The notes: generated by a model from the letters alone, not told the origin. A stretch of DNA of 64,000 nucleotides from Sepiola atlantica (GCA_963556195.1 OY744532.1:101090583-101154582), one strand, 5' to 3'. Shown: positions 20,158 through 30,255, numbered from the stretch's first letter. Numbers and translations are program-made.

Positions 20158-20734
20158 AAAAATACTTTTTGTGACACGATATTTTTAAATTAAAAATTGA
20201 TTTAATTTAAATATTTTTAATGGGTAGTGTAGTATCGGTTCTGTTATAAGAAAGAACATATATTTGCTAGTATACCATAATATAATCCTCATTCATTCAA
20301 AACACATTTTATTTACAAACAATTATTTCTGCCTATTTTGTGAATATATAAATTCATAGTATACAAAATTCACCAAACATTCACAAAATGCTTCATCAGT
20401 GTATAACATACCACAGTCAGATTGAAAAAACAAGATGCGTCAAATATTCATTTAATTATGACATATTAAATTTTATATTTTTATTTTTTCTTCTCTTTTA
20501 TCACTCCAATCGAAGGAAAACGTTACTTAGACTCTGTTTTGTTTTTCATTTAAGAGTTCATAATACATTAAATCCATCATATTTGTTTGTTTTCTGTTCG
20601 TTAAAATGTACATATTTGACGTTCAAAATTCCCATATAAGAGAATAATTAATTAACACCAACCTTTATTGTCCTTATTAAACAAATTTTTCTTTTCCTTT
20701 TCTTTTTCTTCATTTCACTCTCTTTTTCGATTCT
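20158..20734. other. No gene recognised
   Basis: AT-rich. GGGTAGTGTAGTATCGGTTCTGTTAT (from 20221) resembles the U2-like repeat at 15605. CTGATGAAGC on the minus strand near 20400 is an isolated hammerhead-like core without partners. Confidence 0.35.
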
Positions 20735-21500
20735 CTCATTGCCTCGGATATGTGCGCGTCCGTTTTGCTCACATGACAAGAGTAGAGCATGGTATACCCA
20801 TCTCAGGCACAATGTCATCAGGGAGGTCATTTACGAAAATCAGGAACATTAAAGGTCCAAGGATCGATCCCTGGGGTACATAGCATTTATGTCGTTTTGG
20901 ATGAACGGCCATCGAGGACAACTTGGATCTTTCTTTTGGTAAGGAAGGATCTAATTATATTAAATATTCGTCCAGTAATACAATATGAATACATTTTTAT
21001 GAGAAGCCCTTTATGCAAGACCTTGTCAAAGGCTTTTGATATATCAAGCGGTACCGCCCTACCTTAACCTGCTGTGTTCAGTGTATGGTATATGCGTTCA
21101 GAGATGACCGTTAGGATATCCGCAGTAGATCGTGCTTGCCTAAATTCATACTGGCGGTCAAAAAGAAGTTTAGCATTAACTAGGTGACGGACTATCGCTA
21201 GATTGATTAAGGATTCAAAGATTTAAGCAAAGATCGGCAGTAGACTGATTGGGCGGTAGTTCTGAGGATCGGTTCTAGGCCCAGAACTCTTGAAGACTGG
21301 TACCACAGAGGCAATTTTTCAGCTACCAGGGAAGCAAGATTCATCGAGGCATTTGTTATAGAGTTTGGAGAGGACAGGGCCAGTTCAGCAGAGCATTTCT
21401 TTATTACTATTACTGGTATAATATCAGGCTCACATGCTTTAAAAGTGTCATGGTTTGTTATGATGTCCCTGACTTGAGATAGAGTGATGACCAGCTTGAT
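20735..21500 (-). pseudogene. LINE reverse transcriptase relic (palm region)
   Basis: Minus-strand translation in several frames gives, in order: the upstream RT block [20 protein letters not shown] and LLPIFA; LFDRQYEFRQARSTADILTV; the motif A region ending KAFDKV; a basic block; VPQGSILGPLMFLIFVNDLP; and TLYS followed by KTDAHISEAM. All of these occur in the LINE at 59656-63330, so both belong to one family. Frameshifts and stops are frequent, and the ADD motif C region is degraded. Both the 5' end and the C-terminus are missing. Confidence 0.85.
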
Positions 21501-21686
21501 AATATGTATACCAAATACAGCACGCTGTAAACCAAATACATTTTAAAGTGTTCAACAAACTGAATCGGAACCTTTCTTTGTAGCTTAAATGAATGTCTGT
21601 TTCTGAATACCTCTTAACAGTGCTCAACCTTTAACCTCTTAAAAGGCTTTATAAAATATTCATAAATAAATCTAACATTATTTATA

Positions 21687-21732
21687 CCAACATACGACGT
21701 CGTTTCAAGCTTATGCTCTCATCAGTGTAGGG
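21687..21732 (-). ncRNA. Hammerhead ribozyme, compact type
   Basis: Minus strand: stem I CCCTACA paired with TGTTGG (one internal T-T), core CTGATGA, stem II GAGC-ATAA-GCTT (closing G-U), GAAA, stem III ACG...CGT around an ACGT loop, cleavage triplet GTA. All invariant positions are present. The sequence differs from the other hammerheads here, so it represents a separate element family. It sits 140 bp from a TA array. Confidence 0.6.
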
Positions 21733-21871
21733 AAAAGATTATTTCTGATAGCCACAAGGCGCAAAACCGGTTCACAGAGTCAACCCAGACTCTGCACGTC
21801 TTTACTCCATCCTCTAGGCCATAAGAAATTATTACATGATACGGAGAAATTATATATATATAAATATTTGC

Positions 21872-21875
21872 GTAG

Positions 21876-21914
<39 letters not shown>
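21872..21914. repeat. (TA)n microsatellite
   Basis: About 18 TA units directly before the LINE fragment. Confidence 0.95.
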
Positions 21915-21916
<2 letters not shown>

Positions 21917-21917
<1 letters not shown>

Positions 21918-22545
21918 AGTGAGTACTGGACCACGTACTCAACACAGGATAGGAAACTCCAGGCCTTCCATATGAGGTGCCTACGTAGGATGTAGGATAC
22001 TTGGTATCACATGGCCGGACAAAGTGAATAACAATGATGTCCTGCAAATAACAGGAATTCCATCCATCTACTCCCTACTACGTGAGCGACGTCTTCGCTG
22101 GCTGGGCCATGTGTGCAGGATGGATGATGGGCGCATACCTAAAGACCTTCTCTACGGCGAGCTTGCCTTAGACTCAAGAAAAAGGGGTCGTACCCATCTC
22201 CGCTTCAAGGATGTCTGCAAGCAAGATATGAAAGCTTGCTGAATTGACATTAATACATGGGAAGCCCATGCAGCTGATAGACCTGCCTGGAGGAAACAGA
22301 TACGCCAGGGAATGATCATCAATGAGAAGACCCTCAACGATGAAAACGTTGCGAAGAGAGCTAGGAGAATAGCGAACCTACAGGCAGACCAACAAGCCGA
22401 GGTGACACATTGCGCAACAGCTTTCGTATATCAAGGCTGTAGTAGACCATGCAAATCAAGAATTGGTCTCTACAGTCACACAAAAAGATGCACAGAAACA
22501 ACATCCCAATACGGCGCTGATCCACAGTCGTTGCGACTGACGGGT
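21917..22545 (+). pseudogene. LINE ORF2 C-terminal domain, different family
   Basis: After KLQAFHMRCLRR and a frameshift, one frame reads LQITGIPSIYSLLRERRLRW, LGHVCRMDDGRIPKDLLYGE, RFKDVCKQDMKAC, a TGA at 22240, then INTWEAHAADRPAWRKQIRQ and a final finger CSRPCKSRIGLYSHTKRC. This is the C-terminal part of an endonuclease/RT-type LINE common in invertebrates, downstream of the palm, ending in a CxxxC...HxxxC zinc-finger-like motif. It then runs into a TA array. It carries one frameshift and one stop and is non-functional. Confidence 0.85.
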
Positions 22546-22551
22546 GCCAAT

Positions 22552-22552
<1 letters not shown>

Positions 22553-22600
<48 letters not shown>
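22553..22600. repeat. (TA)n tail of LINE fragment
   Basis: About 23 TA units immediately after the zinc-finger end of the LINE fragment. Confidence 0.9.
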
Positions 22601-22603
<3 letters not shown>

Positions 22604-23445
22604 AGATATGCAAGTGTTTATGTTCATATATTTTTATGTATTGGATTTACTCCTAAACGAATTAACCGATCATTAGGAATTTAGGAATACAGCTATTAGA
22701 TGCAAGAGATGATAATGTGTATTATATGTAGTTAAATTTAGTTTTAAGCAAAGGGGGTAAAAAAGGTGGAACAATTCGTGAAAATTCAGATACTTCTGAT
22801 ATTTATGAAATCTTTACTATAAATATTAGAACTCAATTAATAAATATTCCCTAAATTTTAGTTTCTCTTGTGTATTTTACAACGATTCTAGGGGTTAGAA
22901 TATGAGCATAATCTCCCATTTCAAAAATTCAATAAATCATATTTGCAGTGAATTTGACTATTAGTCATTACACATCAATTAAGCAAGATTCGTTGAAATA
23001 CAATTTCTTCTTAAGATCCCTTAAGCCTTACATTTTAGACATTTTCTAGAATCAAAATAATGTAATGGATTTTGATCAAAATTTGAATGAGGATTATAGA
23101 CATAAGGTTAAAAACTTAAAATGTTCGTGTCTTTGTTATTATTTTGTATCAAGTGCTATTTTTCTTTGCTTCTTGTTTCTTTTTTTTGCGACATGAAGCT
23201 TAGTAATAAGGAAATAGCTAATACTCTTTTTTTTTATAACTTCGACCCATATTCTAATCGAAGGTCATCTATTTTATCGATGTGAAGGGGGAGACAGAGA
23301 GTTACCCGTTTGATCAGATTCTCAGGTCTACCGTGGGCGTGCATCCATCGCAGGGAATATTTGAGTGACAAGCGCAGTGATCCGGCCGTACATTCTTAAG
23401 CCCTGTTTACTTCCTGTAAATAGTATGCGAAACCGAGTTGAATCT
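22601..23445. other. No gene recognised
   Basis: AT-rich. 23280-23420 is less AT-rich but has no identifiable feature. Confidence 0.4.
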
Positions 23446-23630
23446 TAACGAAAGATGCGTCCTCGAAGCACATAAAGTAATCAGAGATATTCTTAAGATG
23501 CGTCCTGGAAGCACATAAAGTAATCAGAGATATTCTTAAAATGCGTCCTGGAAGCACATAAAGTAATCAGAGATATTCTTAAGATGCGTCCTGGAAGCAC
23601 ATAAAGTAATCAGAGATATCGTTAAGATGC
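23446..23630. repeat. 43-bp tandem repeat, four copies
   Basis: Units of CTTAAGATGCGTCCTGGAAG followed by CACATAAAGTAATCAGAGAT and ATT, with very few differences. Confidence 0.95.
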
Positions 23631-23744
23631 GTCTATTCAATCTACACGTTTAGCGATGACAATCCTATTTTATGCTTTTTAATTTCTTTTATATTTGTAC
23701 TTTTGTTCACCTAATACAAAGCATATTGTTACTGAAGCCTAAGG

Positions 23745-24050
23745 AGCTACTGTAATAAAGGAACAGAGTTCTAGGGGATACTTCAGTGGGGAGTTTAGCA
23801 GCAAGATGTTTGTTAACATTACATTTACATTTCTGAATGTTGGTACGGTCAAGGAAACAAGGATCAACGAAAACATTTTTAAGAACAAGCGGTCCAAGAA
23901 AAGGAGATATTTGAGTAGGAAATCTTCCAGCTTTTATGGACTTCTACAGTGAAGAGGTGGGACTTTGCTGCTAGTCGGATATGTCGGAGGTATTTTCGTT
24001 GAGGGGGTACACGTGTAGTAAGTTGAGACGGACGGAAAGTTTATGGTATG
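23745..24050 (-). pseudogene. LINE ORF2 C-terminal fragment
   Basis: The minus strand encodes RKYLRHIRLAAKSHLFTVEV and, after a shift, a tail like NVNKHLAAKLPTE. This matches the end of the LINEs at 58735-59330 (RKYFRRTRQAAKSHPF) and 59656-63330. Several stops occur. Confidence 0.7.
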
Positions 24051-24079
24051 GTGATGCTTTGACATATCTTAAAATGCTA

Positions 24080-24145
24080 TTTCTACCTTAAGTGTGACAG
24101 ACAGAAGACAATACTATTTAAAACTTTAGCGTGACAGATCAATTG
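24080..24145. repeat. Two units of the 37-bp satellite of 770-1258
   Basis: CTTAAGTGTGACAGACAGAA and ACTTTAGCGTGACAGATCAA with CTATTTAAAA spacers match the first array. Confidence 0.7.
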
Positions 24146-24180
24146 ACGGAAAGCTTGTTATAGATATATTTGCATGCATC

Positions 24181-24335
24181 TACAACCGGCCCATAATGGT
24201 TAGAGTGTTCGCTAATGGAGATCGGGGTTCAATACTAGGTCGAGTCATACCAAAGATTAAAAAATAATACGTAGTGCCTCTTTATTAAAAACTCAGCATC
24301 AAATGATGTGGATCACTGCAAGACGATGTTGTGGT
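24181..24335 (+). mobile_element. tRNA-derived SINE
   Basis: The head CCGGCCCATAATGGTTAGAG has an A-box-like TGGTTAGAGTG, and GGGGTTCAATACTAGGTCGA provides the B box. After it comes GTCGAGTCATACCAAAGA, then TTAAAAACTCAGCATCAAAT. The same body occurs at 28060-28290 (GTCAAGTCATAATAAAGACT), so this is a repeated family. Confidence 0.65.
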
Positions 24336-24349
24336 CGATTCCTCATTTA

Positions 24350-24860
24350 ATCGCACTGATCAATGCATTCACGCAGCAAATAAGACCAGCATGTACAACC
24401 CCTTTGTCACCATGACAACCGACATCTTCCTACGGCTATACGTATCTCTGGTGCGACCCATTCTTGAATATGGCATCTAAGCTTCATTATCCTATTTTGT
24501 TCGCGATATCTAGCACCTGGGATTTGTACTGAGACTTCAACGCGGATAGTCGATTGATTCCATACAAAGTCCTACGAACAACACCGAAGCGTAAGCGATT
24601 GCATCGAGACCTCATTCTCATATGTAACATCATGTGCGTCAACTACAATGTGGCCCGTAACCTCTACTTCACATCAGCTTCACAGAGATGGCTTCGTGAA
24701 AACTCAGAGAAGCTGTACCTGAGACGATTTCGGCTTAATCTCTGCACCGTGGAACAGGTTGCCAGAAGCCGTGGTCACCTTCTGACAACCAAATAGTTCA
24801 AGGCAGCGATGGATGCATCATAGTCACTGATCTTTACTTGAGCAGCGAAAGACTGAACGC
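24350..24860 (+). pseudogene. CR1-like LINE C-terminal relic
   Basis: The plus strand gives DIFLRLYVSLVRPILEYGI and, in shifting frames, a block with LHRDLILICNIMC and a tail containing APWNRLPEAVVT. This order (LYVSLVRP, HLGxVLRLQR, RGDLILVYNI-like, PWNRLP) is the C-terminal region of CR1-type reverse transcriptases. It contains several stops and frameshifts and is distinct from the 59656 family. Confidence 0.75.
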
Positions 24861-25463
24861 GATTCTAGCGTAAAACATAATCAACCATACTTGTGTGTGT
24901 ATGAGGCAGCATTCTTTAATTTAAGCAAACATTGTTACACATAACAGAACTTTTCTGCTTGATTATATCTTGTTTATTTTTTCCATTTTTCGAAGTATGC
25001 ATATATCTTTATATTTTTGTGCGTAGGATTCACTGCTAAACTAATTAACTTATCATCATGAATTTTGAAAAAGAGCTGTGAGGTGTAAAAGTGGGTAATA
25101 TAGGATATATTTAGTTTAATTTAGTTTTATGCAAAGGGTGAAAATTCAGATAACTCCGATTTTTGTGAAATTTAAACAATAGGCATTAGACATCAAATTT
25201 CAATTTCTTTAGGATATTTTAAAGGCAAGTTAGGGTCTTATGGGCACAATCTCCCATTCAAAAAATTACATCAAATTGAATCTATAGTTATTAGACACCA
25301 ATTAAGATTTAATGAACTTTATTTTTTTAATACCCTTAAGCTTAGAATCAAAATCATGTAATACATATATCAGGAACTTAGCCTGACGAGACGATTCCCT
25401 ATGAGGACGAAACACGGATGCAGACACAGTGGACGAAACACGCATTGCCATAAATATATTTTC

Positions 25464-25465
<2 letters not shown>
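24861..25465. other. No gene recognised
   Basis: AT-rich. It resembles 22620-22990 (both contain GGTGAAAATTCAGATA-like and ACAATCTCCCATTCAAAAA-like stretches), so both probably belong to one dispersed, unidentified repeat. Confidence 0.45.

Positions 25466-25528
<63 letters not shown>
25466..25528. repeat. (TA)n microsatellite
   Basis: About 30 TA units with one GTA interruption. Confidence 0.95.
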
Positions 25529-25529
<1 letters not shown>

Positions 25530-25557
25530 CACAGTACCGTCCAAAATTAAGGAACAA
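25529..25557 (+). mobile_element. Possible Tc1/mariner terminal inverted repeat
   Basis: ACAGTACCGTCCAAAATTAA, then GGAACA, after a TA resembles the left end of Tc1-like transposons (CAGTGxxGTCCAAAA...GGxACA). No right end or transposase frame was found, so at most it is a truncated element. Confidence 0.4.
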
Positions 25558-25879
25558 AAATAAAATCTTCCTAATCTCAAATAATTTAAATATATTTTTC
25601 GATGAGTTTTTTCTTTACCCCAGCGTCAAGTCGTTGTTTCAGCAAAAAATGTACCATAGTCGTTTTCGTCTCATTAAAAGAAAGGCAGAGTTATCTGCCC
25701 GTGTTGCTGCTCCGTGGCACAGCCTATCAGAGACAGTGACGATGTCTATCATTAGCAGGATTAACATCTCCATTCAAACGATATATAGATTTATACATCT
25801 TCTAACTGTCATGTTACATGGCTTGTTGCACTTTGTTATTTTTTGTCTTTGTTATTTTTTGATTTAATTTGCTTTGAAT

Positions 25880-25985
25880 TGAAGTGATCCTGTGAAAGTG
25901 GTGTCCTCCCCATGACTTCGGTGTAATAGTTAACGAAAAGGGAGCCTTCCGGTCGCCCTCCACTACGGTGGACCACTTTACTTTT
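25880..25985 (+). mobile_element. SINE 3' fragment
   Basis: TTCGGTGTAATAGTTAACGA, then GGGAGCCTTCCGGTCGCCCTC, matches 28215-28260, the 3' part of the tRNA-SINE family. Confidence 0.55.
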
Positions 25986-26136
25986 TTTTGCAAGTACAGA
26001 TATTCTATTAAATCTGCGTTTAACTATGAACATTAAATATCAAGGATAAGCATGATAGACCAACGGGTAAATGAACGTACCAACCGACCGACAGAGACGG
26101 AACTTTTTATTAAGATGCATGCAATACAGATGTGCT

Positions 26137-26140
<4 letters not shown>

Positions 26141-26209
<69 letters not shown>

Positions 26210-26255
26210 TGGAAGTCACATATGTATTACATGCATCTTAATAAATACATGTGTA

Positions 26256-26300
<45 letters not shown>
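26141..26300. repeat. Two (TA)n arrays flanking an 8-bp-diverged spacer repeat
   Basis: TA arrays at 26141-26206 and 26259-26300. ATGCATGCAATACA/TTACATGCATCTTAATAAAT around them suggests small duplications. Confidence 0.9.
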
Positions 26301-26305
<5 letters not shown>

Positions 26306-26391
26306 CACGTATTGTATTAGTTTCCGTTGAAACTCCAGTGTTTATAAAAGTGTTCAATAACAAGTAGAGCTGTTCATTAGTATAAATTTTA

Positions 26392-26457
26392 TTGGTTACA
26401 TATGTGCATACATGTTTCGGTTGTACTCTTCACAAAGAGTCAGCCTCTTCAGACCAA
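26392..26457 (-). ncRNA. Hammerhead ribozyme, second copy of the TTGGT family
   Basis: Minus strand: TTGGT, core CTGAAGA (position 7 A, which is tolerated), stem II GGCTG...CAACC with inner ACTC/GAGT and one bulge, GAAA, stem III ACAT...ATGT, triplet GTA, ACCAA. Stem II differs from 10966-11031 in sequence, yet the inner helix is preserved by paired changes (ACTTT/AAAGT against ACTC/GAGT), which supports selection for structure in the ancestor. Confidence 0.65.
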
Positions 26458-26686
26458 ATAAGACAGAGAAGTGATATTAATTTGGAAAACTTAGCCTTTA
26501 AGTAAATCTTTTTTGGGGATGATATATTTTTCATAATTTAGCATCGGGTTACATTCTTTACTTGTTAACTCTTTCAATTAGTTTCTATCTTTTTTATCAT
26601 TTTTATTACCAACCGTTTTTTCTATTTCTTTCCTTTTTCTATTTTTTATTACCCACTTAGCTTGGGCTCCTTTCTTTTCCATTTAA

Positions 26687-26689
<3 letters not shown>

Positions 26690-26748
<59 letters not shown>

Positions 26749-26897
26749 GTATATATATATACATATCTATATATATATATATGTATATATATATATGTAT
26801 ATATATATACATATCTATATATATATATATGTATATATATATATGTATATATATATACATATCTATATATATATATATGTATATATATATACATATC

Positions 26898-26932
<35 letters not shown>

Positions 26933-26997
26933 GTATATATATATACATATCTATATATATATATATGTATATATATATATGTATATATATATACATA

Positions 26998-27039
<42 letters not shown>
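26690..27039. repeat. Higher-order TA satellite
   Basis: (TA)n interrupted by GTA and ACATATCT at regular spacing. ACATATCT recurs at about 26761, 26809, 26857, 26891, 26945 and 26991, i.e. mostly every 48 bp. The array is largely self-complementary. Confidence 0.9.
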
Positions 27040-27044
<5 letters not shown>

Positions 27045-27077
27045 CTGTTTCGTCATTTACGACTCATCAGTGTGTCT
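27034..27077 (-). ncRNA. Hammerhead ribozyme with TA array at the cleavage site
   Basis: Minus strand: AGACACA, CTGATGA, stem II GTC-GTAAAT-GAC, GAAA, stem III ACAGCTGT, triplet GTA, then TATATA. Core and stems II and III are intact. Stem I pairs only at alternating positions because the 3' strand is now TA repeat. The 350-bp TA array starts directly after the predicted cleavage site. Confidence 0.55.
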
Positions 27078-27126
27078 AGACACAGAAAGTGTATCCACGT
27101 CGAGATTCGAAACGATCTGTGTTATT

Positions 27127-27735
27127 CAATAAAGTTGAAGTAGCTGGTCAAGAATTTTTCGACTTAAAGCTGAAGGCTCCATCTTCGTATTCTTATGTGT
27201 TAATGCCGATCTCCGGCGGGCTCAGCAATGATGGATCTTTGTCTCTATTTGGCACGATCACAGGCTTGGTTCAGCTAAAAGCCTGCTTTGCAGAGGTTGT
27301 TGTGTAAGGTACATGCTCATCTCATCATAGCTTCCTGGTGTTGTTGTTCGCTCGCAGCACATGTCCAAACCAGCTGAGCCGATATTCCATTCACGTAGTC
27401 TCCAATCGATGCGATGTCGTAGCGCCTTCAACCATCCTCATTGCAGATAGGGTCGAAAAGTGTCATTCCAGTATTAAAGTTTCCATACGAGAAAGTATTC
27501 GCTTCACATTCCTCGTTGTCGGTAAACACTCGAAGCTATACAACACGACGGTTCTCACAACAGTCCGACAGATCTTTGACTTTAGACGATCACTGATCTT
27601 GTGATCACCGAGGTTGCCGATCGCTGAAGATGTTACCGTTATCGCTGAGTGTCGAACCGAGATATTTGAAAGCGAGCTGAAGAACTGGTACTTTGGCCAA
27701 ATCCGAATGCTTGCAATATAGTACAAGTTATTATA
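27127..27735 (-). pseudogene. LINE RT thumb/C-terminal relic, third family
   Basis: The minus strand encodes FKYLGSTLSDNGN, then GDHKISDRLKSKICRTVVRT and VVLYSFECLPTTRNVKRILS. These correspond to the FKYLGS, RLKSKIYRTVVRPVxLYGxE and ECWPxT blocks found C-terminal to the RT palm in endonuclease/RT LINEs. Further on come residues such as SAGLDMCCERTT in another frame. The palm itself is absent, and frameshifts are present. Confidence 0.8.
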
Positions 27736-28059
27736 TGAGTAAATATTTGACCAAATTTAATAACGTTTCGACCGTGTTACTCTCCTATGTTTTGCCTGTG
27801 CTTTCGATCGTATTCAAATGTATTTCAAACTGAATGCTTTATTCAATTCGTTGGGGAGGATTGCTCGCATTCCGCGGTTAATACCTTCCAATATGACGTA
27901 TTGGTTAATTTGTATTCTTACTTTTCAAATTGATCACCGGGGAGTTGATGAGTTAAATATACGAAGTTGTGATTGGACGAGCAGATCATGTGATAGATTA
28001 TTGAAAATGTATTTGCAAATCAGAAAAAAACTACATATGGCTATTTGGCATAATGTTTA

Positions 28060-28290
28060 TAGGATTCATTAATAGGTCGAGAGACAGAGGTTCAATTTTC
28101 GGTCAAGTCATAATAAAGACTCCAAAATGGTATTTAATGTCCCCTTGATTAACACTCACCATTATAAAGTGAAGATCAAGTGTAAGTTGAGTAATCCTGG
28201 GAAAGAAATACATTTCGGTATAATAGTCAATGAAAATGGAGCCTTCAGGTCGCCCTCAACTACTGTCAACCAGTTTACACTTTTTACATA
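28060..28290 (+). mobile_element. tRNA-derived SINE, second copy
   Basis: AGAGGTTCAATTTTCGGTC (B box), GTCAAGTCATAATAAAGACT, then AACACTCACCATTATAAAGT and GGAGCCTTCAGGTCGCCCTC. It overlaps in content with 24181-24335 (5' part) and 25880-25985 (3' part), which lets the whole family be ordered. Confidence 0.6.
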
Positions 28291-28689
28291 TGTTCATGAG
28301 GCATGTTCATCCTCATGGCAACAATTGTTAGCTTCACTCTTAAGCGTAATGTGATACAACGTTGTTTAAGGAAGGTACAGACAGCCCCCTTGATGAAACA
28401 ATAGCCAAGTATCGACCCGTCGACATTTCCCGGTAAGGGCGTGTAGCAGTTACAGGCGCTTCAAGCAATTAACAATTAACAAACCCCTATCCCAAAGTGA
28501 TGTCTGGAAGGGTGCAATTTATGACCGAGCCGAACCATACCCTATTCTGACTGTAATGGAAACTGGAGCTATGCTGGGCAGAAAAAATGAGAATGATGCC
28601 AACGCGGACTGTGGCTAGTATTACCATCTAACACACGAACATATACCACACTTTATCCACCTTTGAGTTGAAAAGTGAATGCAATAGTG

Positions 28690-29325
28690 GATAGCACATT
28701 TCCCGAGAGTCCAGTATTTAAACTCATCGACCTGACATTCTCAGACAACATGAAGTAGAATAAGTACATAGAATGCTGCCAAGTATGCCGCTAAGAAGGT
28801 AGACTCCCTCTACCGGGTTAGAAACACTTCTAACATTTATCAGCATCCTATATCTCTATAAAGCCACCACTCGTCCGTGCATGAAGTACTGTTGACACAT
28901 CTGAGCTGTTGCACCGACAATTACCCTCTCCCTCTTCGACAGGATCCAAAAAAGATTCTCTCACCTAATAGGTCCCGCACTGTCTGCTAAGCTCCAGCCA
29001 CTGTCACATCGCCGCAGTGTTGCATCCCTATGCTTGTTTTACAAGTACTTCCGCTGAATGTTCTCCGATTAACTCACCGCACTTGTACCCCCTTAACGTA
29101 GCAAAATTTAACCCCTTCATTCTAGAGATCCTTTAATTGCCGGAATATTTTCTTCCTACTCTTATAGCTTATTTCTTCGGACCACTTGCCTTTGGAATCC
29201 CCTACCTGCCTCCTGTTTTCGTCGACATGGAGAAATTTAAATGTAATGTGAACAAACATTTTACTGTTTATGTCCCTAGTCAGGTTGTCCCTATCGCAGT
29301 AGCATGCCTCGTTTTCGGCGAATAA
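28690..29325 (+). pseudogene. LINE ORF2 C-terminal relic (59656 family)
   Basis: The plus strand gives, over several frames, SPVFKLIDL, NKYIECC, YLYKATTRPCMKYC, the LSLFDRIQKR-like block, SHRRSVASLCLFYKYFR, and a tail with FGPLAFGIPYLPPVFVDMEK, then KCNVNKHFTVYVPSQ. It is collinear with 62700-63240. Many frameshifts are present. Confidence 0.75.
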
Positions 29326-29587
29326 AAGATGAAAACAAGTAAAGTACGAAGCAACTCACAAGATGGCCGGTGATTGTTTGTTAAGTTGTGTTAATAAATC
29401 TATATGCTGAATATTCTACTCGTTTTATAGTTATCAAAGCAACCATGAAGTTGAAATCCAACAGGGTAACAAACAGAGTTCATACGTGGGAATCCAAATA
29501 CAGCCACTAAGATTTTCAAGGAAAAAAATACCACAAGTATAATTCATATAATTATTTCGATCATTCGGATTACTCTTCTAATCTTGG

Positions 29588-29640
29588 ATTTTATTCTAAC
29601 AACGTTTCGGCCGATGTAATCTCCGATTTTCTTCAGGTAC
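29588..29640 (-). ncRNA. Weak hammerhead-like motif
   Basis: On the minus strand CTGAAGA, then a middle stretch ending CATCGGCC, GAAACGTTGTT: core order and a GTT triplet are present, but no good stem I. About 160 nt upstream on the same strand is a tRNA-like head (29796-29861), the same arrangement as at 9707-9840. Confidence 0.3.
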
Positions 29641-29795
29641 GTCTTGTCAAACTCGGGAATCTTTATGTTGGACTCAGGATCTGCGTAGAATTTCGAACGT
29701 GACCCTTTATTTAATCTATCAGGGTAGCTTGTCCTTGTTCCGTCAGCCATGACCGGATAGAAATATTAAGTAATTCGTAATTGAATTCTTACCAT

Positions 29796-29861
29796 CGCCA
29801 ATACTGAGGATTGAACCTACAATCTGTCACTTAGCACTTTTAACAGTTCTGCCAAAGGTTC
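29796..29861 (-). mobile_element. tRNA-like SINE head
   Basis: Minus strand: GAACCTTTGGCAGAACTGTT, then AAAAGTGC (A box) and GTAGGTTCAATCCTCAG (B box), spaced as in tRNA genes. The acceptor stem is not convincing. Confidence 0.5.
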
Positions 29862-29996
29862 TTGTATACTTTACTTTGGAATAACTGTTAAGAAACGTTG
29901 TTACCAACTATACATTGCGTCGAAACCATCACACGTGGAGGTAGCACCGAATGACATCGAGTTATAGTTCCAAGAGAGATGGACTTTTATTTATGA

Positions 29997-30255
29997 CTAG
30001 CGGGGCTACCCGGCGTTGCTCGGGGTCATAAAAACATATATTTGAAGAAAGATCGTGTGTGTAACATCTTTATATTCAAACTTCTATGTCCGCCCCCTCT
30101 CTCTATAGCCGTCTCTTTATCTGCTACCTTTCTCTTTCCTGGTCGCCCCATTTCGCCGCTACTTTCTAATTTTGCCTTTTGCAAAAGCTGTTTCTTCCCC
30201 ACCATTTCTCCTATTGCCCAGGGTAATAGTATGACATATTTCTATAAAAAGTAAC
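29997..30255 (+). repeat. Unit 1 head module A
   Basis: CTAGCGGGGCTACCCGGCGT, then TGCTCGGGGTCAT, contains a CCCG...CGGG hairpin. A further 220 bp (ATATTTGAAGAAAGATCG, CTCTATAGCCGTCTC, TAGTATGACATATTTC) is almost identical in all four units (38647-38905, 46349-46608, 52433-52692). The small plus-strand frames here are not conserved as proteins of any known family. Confidence 0.9.

Noticed and set aside
25634..25867. Tc1-type transposase frame after the possible TIR
   Set aside because: The 77-residue frame shows no helix-turn-helix or DDE motif that I recognise.
26649..27143. Long Ile/Tyr open frames
   Set aside because: A pure consequence of TA dinucleotide repeats, open on both strands.
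27750..27790. Hammerhead motif near GGTCGAAACGTTATT on the minus strand
   Set aside because: The CTGANGA core is absent; at best a fully decayed copy.
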